Shown: one piece after another, positions 1 to 9,442 of the stretch
How the letters are laid out: every line of letters starts with the position of its first letter
How positions within the stretch are numbered: position 1 is the stretch's first letter
Origin: Jeotgalibacillus haloalkalitolerans
Lineage (GTDB): Bacteria > Bacillota > Bacilli > Bacillales > Jeotgalibacillaceae
Assembly: GCF_034427455.1 (NCBI RefSeq)
Contig: NZ_JAXQNN010000001.1
Location: forward strand, 682,001-746,000
DNA length: 64,000 nucleotides
Direction of reading: 5' to 3'
Made by a program: the position numbers and the translations under genes
The notes under the pieces: model-generated
The model's database searches: none
Told to the model about the DNA's origin: nothing
Seen by the model: only the letters and a program-made list of their open reading frames with translations

Positions 1-148
1 CAAATGGATGGATTGGGGAAATTAAATTCCAATCATGAAAACTGATATAGATCCCATAGACAAGCGGAACAACTAGAAACAGTGTGAACATGATCAGATA
101 TGGAAGTACAAATAAAAATGATGTAAAACCCGATGCTTTTGACTTCAT
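1..148 (-). CDS. sugar ABC transporter permease, MalF/UgpA type (5' part only)
   Basis: The gene begins at 148 on the minus strand and runs off the left edge, so only about 49 residues are visible. They start MKSKASGFTSFLFVLPYLIM and form one hydrophobic segment (about residues 9-33) followed by a short loop with SFHDWNL, the usual N-terminus of the first permease of CUT1 sugar importers. An AGAAGG ribosome-binding site lies upstream. It follows the substrate-binding lipoprotein gene after an 89-bp gap containing a hairpin. By family it would form half of the membrane channel for an oligosaccharide; the partner permease would lie outside the window. The substrate is inferred from the neighbouring galactose genes. 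Confidence 0.85.
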   Translation of the reverse strand, partial: MKSKASGFTSFLFVLPYLIMFTLFLVVPLVYGIYISFHDWNLISPIHPF

Positions 149-180
149 ATCAAAACCTTCTTTCTTTAAAGCTGGTTTAA

Positions 181-219
181 AGTAAAAGGTAAGAGGGAGG
201 GTGAACACCCGCTCTTACC
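181..219 (-). terminator. attenuator-like hairpin between binding-protein and permease genes
   Basis: GGTAAGAG at 188-195 pairs with CTCTTACC at 212-219, with an inner GGGTG/CACCC stem. On the minus strand it is followed by TTTTACTTT. The hairpin sits between the lipoprotein stop and the permease start, where partial termination or 3'-end protection would give more binding protein than permease. Confidence 0.6.
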
Positions 220-237
220 TTCAAACTTTACTGCTGA

Positions 238-1497
238 TTATTGCAGACTTGCCTGTGCATCTTGAGCTGCCTGCTCAAGTGCTTCCTGTGCTTCTCTCTG
301 ATTCAGAAGTACTTCATTAACAGCGCTGAATAACGGATCAGATACAGGTCCCCAGTTTTCAACATTTGGAGAGAACTGTACGTATTCAAATTGCTTCGCC
401 ACTTCAGGCTGCTGCTTCATTTCGTTGAACTCATCACTTTCGTATACTGCTTTAGATGCAGGAGCCTGTCCAGACTCAGCCCATGCCATGCCATTTTCGT
501 CTACATAGTTAAGGAAAGTTGTGATTGCGTCAATTTTAGCTTCGTCCTGAACCGTTTCAGGAATAACAAAGTTGTGAGAGTTAGCAAACACTGCCTGCTG
601 TTCAGTTCCAAGCTGTGGCACTGGTGCTACACCATAGTTCAGACCTGACTCTTCAAACTGATTCATCATCCATGGACCGTTCATATGCATAGCTGATTTA
701 CCCTGAAGGAATAATGTCAGTTCGCCGTCCTGCTGGATGTCTGCAGGTGATACTTCGTGGTCATAGATCAGAGAGTGAAGGAATTCTAGTGCTTCAACTG
801 CTTCTGGAGAATCATATTGCACTTCGCCATCATCTGTGATCAGCTCACCGCCGTTTTGATAGACAATTGACGGGAAGATGAACTGCTGAGGCCATAGTGT
901 CGGCACTGCAAATCCATATTGACCTTCATCTGCATTTGTTGTTGCTTTTGCTGCCTCAAGGAATTCTTCACGATTCGTTGGTGGAGCCTCAGGGTCAAGT
1001 CCTGCTGCTTCAAATAGATCTTTATTGTAATAGAACATAAGCGGGTGGATATCTAATGGAACGCCGTAGATTGATCCATCTACTTCTGCGCCTTCCCATG
1101 CAGTAGGGTGATAATTCTCTTTATCTATTTGATCCCCTACAATATCATCAAGGTTCTTGATAATGTTCTGGTTGGCATATGTCATAATCTGATCTCCGTG
1201 CATGATCATTACATCTGCGCCTTCCTGCTGACCACTAAGCGATAGGTCAAGTGTCGTATAATACTCTGACTGCGGGACGATTTGGAAATCTACCTGTACT
1301 TCATCCTGTGAATCATTGAATTCGTTTACAATCTGCTCCATATTCGGGCCGTCTGCGCCTGAGAATGGTGCCCAGAAAGTAATTTCCTGTGTTCCGCTGC
1401 TACCTTCACTGCTGCTCGACGTATCATCTCCTGAACAAGCTGCCAGTACAGACGCCACTGCTAAACCTGATGCAACTGTAAGTAAAGACTTTTTCAT
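238..1497 (-). CDS. sugar ABC transporter substrate-binding lipoprotein (CUT1, SBP_bac_1)
   Basis: This 419-aa protein has a lipoprotein signal peptide ending LAAC with Cys21 as the lipidation site, then a Ser/Gly/Asp linker and a solute-binding fold. MalE/CycB-like segments are visible, such as MHMNGPWMM near residue 275 and the YGVPLDIHPLMFYYNKDLF block near 145-163. The start is set by a GAGGGGG site just upstream. The protein would be tethered outside the membrane and deliver an oligosaccharide to the permeases downstream. Divergence from the galK operon, with a shared control region holding a cre site, suggests a galactoside or galacto-oligosaccharide as ligand, comparable to GanS of B. 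subtilis. The substrate is inference. Confidence 0.9.
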   Translation of the reverse strand: MKKSLLTVASGLAVASVLAACSGDDTSSSSEGSSGTQEITFWAPFSGADGPNMEQIVNEFNDSQDEVQVDFQIVPQSEYYTTLDLSLSGQQEGADVMIMHGDQIMTYANQNIIKNLDDIVGDQIDKENYHPTAWEGAEVDGSIYGVPLDIHPLMFYYNKDLFEAAGLDPEAPPTNREEFLEAAKATTNADEGQYGFAVPTLWPQQFIFPSIVYQNGGELITDDGEVQYDSPEAVEALEFLHSLIYDHEVSPADIQQDGELTLFLQGKSAMHMNGPWMMNQFEESGLNYGVAPVPQLGTEQQAVFANSHNFVIPETVQDEAKIDAITTFLNYVDENGMAWAESGQAPASKAVYESDEFNEMKQQPEVAKQFEYVQFSPNVENWGPVSDPLFSAVNEVLLNQREAQEALEQAAQDAQASLQ

Positions 1498-1522
1498 GTG
1501 AAAATCCCCCTCAAGTTAAAAG

Positions 1523-1551
1523 TTTAGTTAACAATCGTTTTATTAACTAAA
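1523..1551. promoter_or_regulatory. candidate operator, 9-bp inverted repeat
   Basis: TTTAGTTAA at 1523-1531 is repeated perfectly inverted as TTAACTAAA at 1543-1551 with an 11-bp spacer. It lies downstream of the binding-protein promoter, a roadblock position. Related half-sites (ACTAAAA) recur at 1562-1568 and 1711-1717. The likely ligand is the LacI-family regulator encoded at 8395, which is inference. Confidence 0.5.
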
Positions 1552-1554
1552 ATA

Positions 1555-1584
1555 AATGTAAACTAAAAGCGCTTTCATTGTCAA
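1555..1584 (-). promoter_or_regulatory. sigma-A promoter of the ABC transporter genes
   Basis: On the minus strand TTGACA (plus 1579-1584) is followed after 18 bp by TACATT (plus 1555-1560). The cre site fills most of the spacer. Confidence 0.6.
1564..1577. promoter_or_regulatory. cre site (CcpA binding)
   Basis: TAAAAGCGCTTTCA matches the palindromic cre TGAAAGCGCTTTCA at 13 of 14 positions. It sits between the -35 and -10 of the transporter promoter, a position at which CcpA would block initiation when glucose is present. Confidence 0.75.
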
Positions 1585-1668
1585 CTTTATTTTTTGATAT
1601 TTTAATATGACTGTCATGTTACGATCGTTTAAACCCTTATTTAATAAGTTTTATGAGAATTTAATAAA

Positions 1669-1685
1669 GTTTTATCTAGTAAAAC
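1669..1685. promoter_or_regulatory. candidate second operator upstream of galK promoter
   Basis: GTTTTA and TAAAAC form a 6-bp inverted repeat with a 5-bp centre. It ends 16 bp before the galK -35 box and shares the AGTAAAA/TTTTACT motif that recurs in this intergenic region. Confidence 0.35.
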
Positions 1686-1701
1686 TATTTTATTTTTTAC
1701 G

Positions 1702-1729
1702 TTGACTTTTACTAAAAATAAATTATAAT
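1702..1729 (+). promoter_or_regulatory. sigma-A promoter of the gal operon
   Basis: TTGACT (1702-1707), a 16-bp spacer and TATAAT (1724-1729) precede galK by 55 bp. A TTTTACTAAAA motif overlaps the spacer and could be bound by the operon's own regulator. Confidence 0.7.
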
Positions 1730-1784
1730 TGTGATAGATTTAGTTTTATGAATCAGAAGCAGACAACGATAAGGAGGATGCCGG

Positions 1785-2975
1785 ATGAATGTATATGACT
1801 TAAAGCAGTCTTTTATCTCTATATTTAATGAAGCACCTGAACGGTTGTTTTTCGCGCCGGGTAGAATTAATCTGATCGGGGAACACACAGACTATAATGG
1901 AGGAAAAGTATTTCCGCTGGCAATTACATATGGAACGTATGCCTATGTAAGAGAGCGGAATGACAAGAAAGTCAGATTGGCATCAACAAACTTTCCTCAA
2001 ACAGGAATCATAACAGCTTCTCTCGACCAGCTTGAAAAGAACCTTGAGACTGAGTGGGTTAACTATCCGCTTGGAGTTATATACTTTTTAAAAGAAAGCG
2101 GTTACAAAGTCGAGCGCGGGTTTGATGTGTTATTTGAAGGTAATATTCCAAATGGTGCCGGACTGTCATCCTCTGCTTCTATTGAAATGGCAGCGGGCGT
2201 GATGGCAAAGGGATTGGCCGGACTATCTATCTCACAGATTGAGCTGATCAAATTATGCCAGCGTGTGGAAAATGAATATATCGGTGTGAACAGCGGGATT
2301 ATGGATCAGTTCGCGATCGGTATGGGCAGACAGGGTCAGGCGCTGTGGCTTGACTGTGATACGCTGGATTTTGAATACGCACCGATTGAACTTGAACATG
2401 AAAAAATTGTGATTATGAACACAAATAAAAGAAGAGAACTAGCATCCTCTAAATATAATGAGCGCCGCGCTGAATGTGAGAAGGCTTTAAAGATCATCCA
2501 AAAGCATACATCAGTTGAGAGTCTTGGAGAGCTTTCAGTTACGCAGCTATCGGATGTGGAGACATGGCTGAATGATTCCCTTCTATATAAAAGAGTAAAA
2601 CATGTTGTGACAGAAAATGAGCGCACCAAACTGGCATTTGTTTCACTAAAGGCAGGCGACCTTGAGCAGGTTGGGCAGCTGATGAATGCTTCACACCAGT
2701 CTCTGAAGGAAGATTATGAAGTGACTGGAGAGGAGCTGGATACACTGGCGGAATTTGCACAGGTGCAGCCTGGTGTCATTGGATCCAGAATGACAGGAGC
2801 AGGATTTGGAGGATGTGCGATTGCCATCGTCAAAACAGACGCGGTAGATGAATTCATTAAGCAAACGAGAAGACACTATCAGGACCGGATCGGCTATGGA
2901 CCGGACTTTTATGTTGCTTCAGTTGGAGACGGTGCCAAAGAGATTGCGATTGAAGGAGTTGAGCAGACGGGATGA
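1785..2975 (+). CDS. galK: galactokinase
   Basis: GalK phosphorylates galactose at C1 with ATP, the first committed step of the Leloir pathway, in the cytoplasm. At 396 aa it has the usual length. Family signatures are visible: GRINLIGEHTDYNGG near residue 27 (sugar binding), GAGLSSSASIE near 125 (phosphate-binding loop) and MTGAGFGGCAI near 335. The start follows an AAGGAGG site. It is the first gene of galK-galM-GH2-galE-galT and overlaps galM by 4 nt (ATGA), which points to coupled translation. The LacI-type regulator at the operon's end is the likely repressor. Confidence 0.97.
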   Translation: MNVYDLKQSFISIFNEAPERLFFAPGRINLIGEHTDYNGGKVFPLAITYGTYAYVRERNDKKVRLASTNFPQTGIITASLDQLEKNLETEWVNYPLGVIYFLKESGYKVERGFDVLFEGNIPNGAGLSSSASIEMAAGVMAKGLAGLSISQIELIKLCQRVENEYIGVNSGIMDQFAIGMGRQGQALWLDCDTLDFEYAPIELEHEKIVIMNTNKRRELASSKYNERRAECEKALKIIQKHTSVESLGELSVTQLSDVETWLNDSLLYKRVKHVVTENERTKLAFVSLKAGDLEQVGQLMNASHQSLKEDYEVTGEELDTLAEFAQVQPGVIGSRMTGAGFGGCAIAIVKTDAVDEFIKQTRRHYQDRIGYGPDFYVASVGDGAKEIAIEGVEQTG

Positions 2976-3991
2976 TATCACGAAAAGAAATTGCCACACA
3001 TAACGGACACCCGATTTTCAGGTATACGATTGAAAATAATAATGGTGTACGGCTGTCAGCGTTGAATTACGGGTGTATCATCACTGAATGGACAGCGCCT
3101 GATCAGGATGGCCGCCTGGAGAACATCGTACTGGGCTATGAGGATTTCTCCAGGTACCTGACAGACTCACCTTACTTTGGTGCGATCGTTGGCCGTTTTG
3201 CCGGCAGAATCGAAAATGCTTCTTTTGCATTAGATAATGAAACCTTCAGCCTTGCAAAAAATGATGGTGAAAACTCTTTGCATGGGGGAGATGAAGGCTT
3301 CGATAAAAAGGTCTGGGCAGTTACAGAGCAGGATCAGACCTTAGTCTTCAACCTGACAAGCCCTCATTTAGAGGAAGGGTTTCCCGGAGAATTAACGATT
3401 CAGGTGAGCTACACATTGACCGATGAAAATGAGCTCCGGATTAAATACAACGCGACAACAGATAGAAAAACAGTGATCAACATGACAAACCATACTTACT
3501 TCAATCTGACAGGGACATTACAACCGGTGCTGAATCATGAGCTTAAGATTCCCGCGGATACTTATCTGCCGTTAAAGGAGACACTGATTCCAACAGGGGA
3601 ACTAAGAAACGTTGAGAACACTCCTTTTGATTTCCGTGAATCAAAGAGGCTTGCAGATGCGCTGGACCTTCAGGATGAACAGATCAAAATTGGTGGAAAC
3701 GGCTATGATCATCCTTTTGTATTAAATGAAGGAATCATTCAGCTGAGTGAGCCTGTAAGCAGAAGGCGTTTGACGATTCACACGGATCAGCCGGCTGTCG
3801 TATTCTATGCAGGAAATCAGCTTGGCAAGGAAGGTGCCATGCGCGGTGAAAAAATACAGGCGCACTCAGGATTGTGTCTGGAAACACAGGGCTTGCCAAA
3901 TGCAATGAACGAACCATCATTTCCATCGTGTGAACTGTCACCTGGTGAAACGTACAGCTCAGAAACTATTTATCGGCTAACTACATATTAG
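2972..3991 (+). CDS. galM: aldose 1-epimerase (mutarotase)
   Basis: GalM interconverts the alpha and beta anomers of galactose, supplying the alpha form that GalK uses. The 339-aa protein shows family hallmarks: the N-terminal NGVRLSALNYG strand, VGRFAGRI near residue 74, NDGENSLHGG near 95 (catalytic His region), MTNHTYFNLTG near 172, and a C-terminal CLETQGLPNA segment carrying the catalytic Glu. Its start overlaps the galK stop. It is useful here because a glycosidase in the same operon releases beta-galactose. Confidence 0.95.
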   Translation: MISRKEIATHNGHPIFRYTIENNNGVRLSALNYGCIITEWTAPDQDGRLENIVLGYEDFSRYLTDSPYFGAIVGRFAGRIENASFALDNETFSLAKNDGENSLHGGDEGFDKKVWAVTEQDQTLVFNLTSPHLEEGFPGELTIQVSYTLTDENELRIKYNATTDRKTVINMTNHTYFNLTGTLQPVLNHELKIPADTYLPLKETLIPTGELRNVENTPFDFRESKRLADALDLQDEQIKIGGNGYDHPFVLNEGIIQLSEPVSRRRLTIHTDQPAVVFYAGNQLGKEGAMRGEKIQAHSGLCLETQGLPNAMNEPSFPSCELSPGETYSSETIYRLTTY

Positions 3992-4006
3992 AAGGAGTGG
4001 AAAGTA

Positions 4007-5812
4007 ATGAGATCAGAATACCCTCGTCCGCAATTTGTAAGACCGGCTTGGCTTAACTTAAATGGAGAATGGGATTTCGCTTTTGATGATCAGCATAAAG
4101 GACTGAAGGAAAAATGGTATCAGGGCAGTAATGCTTTTGATCGTAAAATACAGGTCCCTTTTGTATTTCAGACTGAATTAAGCGGTATTCAGGATAAAAC
4201 CTTCCATGATGTTGTGTGGTATCAGCGTAAAGTGGAGATTCCTGCTGAGTGGAGCGGTAAAAAGCTGATGCTTCACTTTGGAGCTGTCGACTACCAGGCG
4301 AAAGTCTATGTAAATGAAGAGCTTGCAGGAGAACATACTGGCGGACATACTTCTTTTTCATTTGATATTACACATTTAGCAGGTGAAGAGGCAGTCATCA
4401 CGGTTCGTGCTTATGATCCATCAAAAGATGAAACCATTCCTAGAGGAAAGCAATTCTGGAAAGAAGAAATTGAGTCAATCTGGTATACCAATACAACAGG
4501 AATCTGGCAGCCTGTGTGGCTGGAGGCTGTATCTGAAGCTTCGTTGAATCACGTCCGTCTTACACCGGATCTGGATAAAGGTGATGTTGAAGCAGAATTT
4601 GAGTTTACATCAGCAGCCACCGGTAAATGGGCTGATGTTTCCATTTCTTTTAAAGGAAAATCAATCGTTCAGGAGAGGTTTTTAATCAATGAAACCTACG
4701 TAAAACGAACGTTTAATGTGTTCGGTCAGCATATTTTCCATACAGGCTTTCATCATGAAGGAATGACATGGTCACCTGAGAATCCTCAGTTATTTGATAT
4801 GACAGTGAAGGTTGTGGATGAAGCAGCTGTGCATGATCAGGTTGACACTTACTTTGGTATGAGAAAGGTTCATACAGAGGATGGGATGGTTTATTTAAAT
4901 AACAAACCATATTATCAGCGTCTTGTGCTTGATCAGGGTTACTGGAGAAAAGGTCTTTTAACAGCTCCAGATGACAATGATTTCAAGCGGGACATTGAAC
5001 TCGCAAAAGAACTTGGCTTTAATGGCTGCAGAAAGCACCAGAAGGTTGAAGATCCAAGATTTTTATACTGGGCTGACCAGCTTGGCTTCCTTGTATGGGG
5101 AGAATGCGCAGCGTCTGCTTATTATTCTGAAAAAGCTGCCTCACGTCTGGTGGAGGAATGGTCAGAAATCATTGAACGGGACTACAATCACCCGTCGATT
5201 GTTGCTTGGGTTCCTCTTAACGAAAGTTGGGGCGTGCAGATGATCAGATCTAATCAAAAACAGCAGCATCATTCCCAGGCACTTTATCACCATGTACACT
5301 CTCTTGACCAGACCCGCCTGGTTGTCGGTAATGACGGGTGGGAACAGACAGTAACTGATATTTGTGCAATTCACAATTACAACCACGGCAGTGATGATGA
5401 AAAAGCAAAAAGCGCTCATTTCAAAGAAGAGCTCAGCACAAAAGAAAATCTGTTGGCATCACAGCCTGCTAAGCGCAAAGTATACGCTAACGGGTTCAGC
5501 CACCAGGGAGAGCCGATCCTGTTAACTGAGTTTGGTGGAATCGCCTTTATGACTGGAGAGGATAACGGCTGGGGTTACACTTCTGTAAAGGACGAAAAAG
5601 CATATGTAGCAGATTATAAGCGGATCATGGATGCAGTCTACAGCTCAGAAGCGCTTCATGGCTACTGCTATACGCAGCTGACAGATGTTGAGCAGGAGAT
5701 AAACGGTATCTTGACGTATGACCGTGAGGCGAAGTGTAAGATAGAAGATATTCGTGAGATTAACCTTCAATGGCATAACGAAATTAAGTCAAAATTGTCC
5801 GGTAAGGAGTGA
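4007..5812 (+). CDS. glycoside hydrolase family 2, probable beta-galactosidase
   Basis: This 601-aa protein has the GH2 layout: an N-terminal sugar-binding jelly-roll (about 10-180), an Ig-like domain (about 185-285) and a TIM barrel. The acid/base Glu406 is in NHPSIVAWVPLNESWG and the nucleophile Glu508 in ILLTEFGG. It lacks the C-terminal domains of LacZ (about 1020 aa), so it is a short GH2 more like beta-glucuronidase-sized members. It has no signal peptide and should act in the cytoplasm on imported disaccharides. Its place between galM and galE argues for galactoside hydrolysis, but GH2 includes mannosidases and glucuronidases and sequence alone does not settle this. A GGAG-type site precedes the ATG. 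Confidence 0.85.
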   Translation: MRSEYPRPQFVRPAWLNLNGEWDFAFDDQHKGLKEKWYQGSNAFDRKIQVPFVFQTELSGIQDKTFHDVVWYQRKVEIPAEWSGKKLMLHFGAVDYQAKVYVNEELAGEHTGGHTSFSFDITHLAGEEAVITVRAYDPSKDETIPRGKQFWKEEIESIWYTNTTGIWQPVWLEAVSEASLNHVRLTPDLDKGDVEAEFEFTSAATGKWADVSISFKGKSIVQERFLINETYVKRTFNVFGQHIFHTGFHHEGMTWSPENPQLFDMTVKVVDEAAVHDQVDTYFGMRKVHTEDGMVYLNNKPYYQRLVLDQGYWRKGLLTAPDDNDFKRDIELAKELGFNGCRKHQKVEDPRFLYWADQLGFLVWGECAASAYYSEKAASRLVEEWSEIIERDYNHPSIVAWVPLNESWGVQMIRSNQKQQHHSQALYHHVHSLDQTRLVVGNDGWEQTVTDICAIHNYNHGSDDEKAKSAHFKEELSTKENLLASQPAKRKVYANGFSHQGEPILLTEFGGIAFMTGEDNGWGYTSVKDEKAYVADYKRIMDAVYSSEALHGYCYTQLTDVEQEINGILTYDREAKCKIEDIREINLQWHNEIKSKLSGKE

Positions 5813-5817
5813 GTCAA

Positions 5818-6825
5818 ATGGCAGTACTTGTCACAGGTGGAGCAGGATACATTGGAAGTCACGCAGTATTGGCGCTGAAAAGAAAAGGGTTTGAAACAGT
5901 CATCGTAGATAATCTGCAGACCGGTCACGGCGGTGCAGTCAGCAGTGATGACCATTTTTACAAAGGATCCCTGCATGACGGGGCCTTTCTTGATCAGGTA
6001 TTTACGAACCATGATATAGATGCAGTCATTCATTTTGCTGCAAGCTCACTGGTCGGTGAGAGCGTTCAAAATCCTTTAAAATACTATGAGAACAATGTGG
6101 GCGGTGCGATTTCACTGCTGCAGGCAATGAAGCGTCACGGCGTGAAAAAGCTCGTCTTTTCTTCAACGGCAGCGACTTACGGTGAGCCTGAAACAGATCT
6201 GCTCACAGAAGAAGACACGGTATCTCCGACAAATCCTTACGGGGAAACAAAGCTTGCTGTTGAAAAAATGCTGAAATGGGCAAGTGAAGCATACGGAATT
6301 CACTCCATTTCGCTTAGGTATTTCAATGTTGCCGGCGCAGATCCGGAAGGCCTCCGTGGGGAAGATCATGATCCTGAAACACACCTGATTCCAATTATTC
6401 TTCAGGTCGCACTCGGTCAGCGTGATCACATCAGCATTTTCGGAACAGACTATGCAACGCCGGATGGCACGTGCATCCGTGACTACATTCATGTAAGTGA
6501 TCTTGTAGACGCGCATCTGCTTGCGCTTGAAAAACTGACGACAGATCCTGAAACAACCGTATTTAACCTTGGAAATGGCCAGGGCTTCAGTGTCAAAGAA
6601 GTTATTGATACTGCACGTAAAGTAACAGGGCATGACATCCCGGCAATAGAAGAAGCACGCCGGGCAGGCGATCCTGCAAAACTGGTCGCTTCTGCTGAAA
6701 AAGCAAGAAAAGTACTTGGATGGAGCCCGGTTTACACCAACCTTTACGATATCATCGAAAGCGCCTGGAAATGGCACGAAACTAATCCTCAAGGGTATGA
6801 CCAGGAAGCCCGGAAAGGAGACTGA
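5818..6825 (+). CDS. galE: UDP-glucose 4-epimerase
   Basis: GalE interconverts UDP-galactose and UDP-glucose with bound NAD+, completing the Leloir cycle and supplying UDP-galactose for envelope glycans. The Rossmann motif GGAGYIGSH is at the N-terminus; the catalytic Ser-Thr region SSTAATYGE and the Tyr-x3-Lys motif NPYGETK follow, with LRYFNVAGA near residue 165. I use the ATG at 5818 (335 aa). An in-frame GTG at 5809 is part of the AAGGAG ribosome-binding site itself and cannot be the start. The GH2 stop lies 5 bp before this ATG. Confidence 0.96.
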   Translation: MAVLVTGGAGYIGSHAVLALKRKGFETVIVDNLQTGHGGAVSSDDHFYKGSLHDGAFLDQVFTNHDIDAVIHFAASSLVGESVQNPLKYYENNVGGAISLLQAMKRHGVKKLVFSSTAATYGEPETDLLTEEDTVSPTNPYGETKLAVEKMLKWASEAYGIHSISLRYFNVAGADPEGLRGEDHDPETHLIPIILQVALGQRDHISIFGTDYATPDGTCIRDYIHVSDLVDAHLLALEKLTTDPETTVFNLGNGQGFSVKEVIDTARKVTGHDIPAIEEARRAGDPAKLVASAEKARKVLGWSPVYTNLYDIIESAWKWHETNPQGYDQEARKGD

Positions 6826-6831
6826 TCTCAA

Positions 6832-8331
6832 ATGATTTCTTTACAAATTGAACGTCTGCTGCAGTTTGCTGTGCAAAAAAAGATGATTGAAACGGCAGAC
6901 ATAGACTATGCAAGGAACAGAATCCTTTCACTGCTGAAGCTTGATGCACCGGAAGAAACAGCCGTACCGGAAGAGCAGCTTGAAACACCGGTGCCTGTTC
7001 TGAATGAAATCATCAGCTGGGCTGAAGATTACCTTGATGTGACCGGCATCACTGAAAAAGATCAGGTGGATGCTGCGATCATGAACTGCCTGATGCCGAG
7101 ACCTTCTGAGCTGAATCAGACATTCTTTTCTCTTTATCAGGAAGATCCTGAAAAGGCGACTGATTTCTTTTACGGATTATCACAGCATGCTAACTATATC
7201 CGAACAGACCGCATTGCAAAGAATGAAAGCTGGATCTCAGAAACGCCTTTTGGTGAGCTTGAAATTACAATCAATCTCTCAAAGCCTGAAAAAGATCCGG
7301 CAGCCATCGCAGCTGAAAAGAAAGCAAAAAGCGTGAGTTATCCATCCTGCCTGCTGTGTAAAGAAAATGTCGGATATGACGGCAGAGCAAACCACCCGGC
7401 ACGGCAAAACCACCGGATTGTACCGGTAACGCTTGAGCAGGAACAATGGTTTTTCCAGTACTCGCCGTATGTGTACTATAACGAGCACGCGATTGTACTG
7501 AGTGAAGCACACAAGCCGATGAAGGTATCAAAGGAAAGCTTTGATAGGCTGTTGGGGTTTACAGAACAATTTCCGCATTACTTCGTCGGATCAAACGCAG
7601 ACCTGCCAATCGTCGGAGGGTCCATCTTGAGCCATGACCATTTTCAGGCCGGGCATTACGAATTCCCAATGGCAACAGCCCCAGTAACAGAGACTTTTAC
7701 GTTTAAAGGATATGAAAACGTGGAAGCGGGAATTGTGAAATGGCCGATGTCTGTCCTGAGACTGAGAAGCGAAGACCGCTACGAACTCTCAGCCCTTGCC
7801 GGTAAAGTGCTGGACCTCTGGAAACGCTATGAAGATCCACTTGTTGATATTTTAGCGTTCACTGATGGTGTGCCGCATAACACAATCACACCAATCGCAA
7901 GGGTACGCGAAGGGAAATTTGAAATTGACCTCGTCCTGCGCAATAACCGGACAAGTGACGAGCATCCAGGCGGAATCTTCCATCCGCATGAAGAGCTGCA
8001 TCATATTAAAAAAGAAAATATCGGCCTTATTGAAGTCATGGGGCTTGCAGTGCTTCCAGGCCGTTTAAAAGAGGAGCTTCAACTGACAGCTGACTATCTT
8101 GCAAACAATGACCTTAACGGATTGCATCAGGATGATCGTACAGCCAAACATGCAGAATGGGCACAGCAGATACTTGAAAAACGCTCACTTTCACCTGAGA
8201 ATGCGATTAACGTCCTCAGAGAAGAAACAGGCAAAGTATTTGAACAAGTCCTCTCGCATGCCGGCGTATTTAAGCAGAACGAACAGGGCCAGGCAGCGTT
8301 TAAAAAGTTTCTTGATTCGATAAATGACTAA
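6832..8331 (+). CDS. galT: UDP-glucose--hexose-1-phosphate uridylyltransferase, Firmicutes type
   Basis: GalT transfers UMP from UDP-glucose to galactose-1-phosphate, giving UDP-galactose and glucose-1-phosphate. At 499 aa it belongs to the long Firmicutes-type GalT, unrelated in length to the roughly 350-aa E. coli enzyme. The active-site SHDHFQAG (His-x-His-x-Gln) lies near residue 265. A GGAGACTGATCTC stretch gives the ribosome-binding site 6 bp after galE. It is the last Leloir enzyme gene of the operon. Confidence 0.95.
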   Translation: MISLQIERLLQFAVQKKMIETADIDYARNRILSLLKLDAPEETAVPEEQLETPVPVLNEIISWAEDYLDVTGITEKDQVDAAIMNCLMPRPSELNQTFFSLYQEDPEKATDFFYGLSQHANYIRTDRIAKNESWISETPFGELEITINLSKPEKDPAAIAAEKKAKSVSYPSCLLCKENVGYDGRANHPARQNHRIVPVTLEQEQWFFQYSPYVYYNEHAIVLSEAHKPMKVSKESFDRLLGFTEQFPHYFVGSNADLPIVGGSILSHDHFQAGHYEFPMATAPVTETFTFKGYENVEAGIVKWPMSVLRLRSEDRYELSALAGKVLDLWKRYEDPLVDILAFTDGVPHNTITPIARVREGKFEIDLVLRNNRTSDEHPGGIFHPHEELHHIKKENIGLIEVMGLAVLPGRLKEELQLTADYLANNDLNGLHQDDRTAKHAEWAQQILEKRSLSPENAINVLREETGKVFEQVLSHAGVFKQNEQGQAAFKKFLDSIND

Positions 8332-9399
<1,068 letters not shown>

Positions 9400-9409
9400 A
9401 GTTTGTGAG

Positions 9410-9439
9410 AACCCGGGTTTGGGAGAGACCCGGGTTTTT
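9410..9439 (+). terminator. rho-independent terminator of the gal operon
   Basis: AACCCGGGT (9410-9418) pairs perfectly with ACCCGGGTT (9428-9436) and runs into five T residues. It follows the regulator stop by 10 bp. Confidence 0.85.
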
Positions 9440-9442
9440 GCA

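Noticed and set aside
5809-5817. GTG start for galE
   Set aside because: The codon overlaps the AAGGAG site; the ATG at 5818 has the right spacing and begins at the conserved Rossmann strand.
6163-6831. 222-codon minus-strand frame
   Set aside because: It is antisense to galE, whose motifs and operon context are certain; composition is Cys/Phe-rich as in shadow frames.
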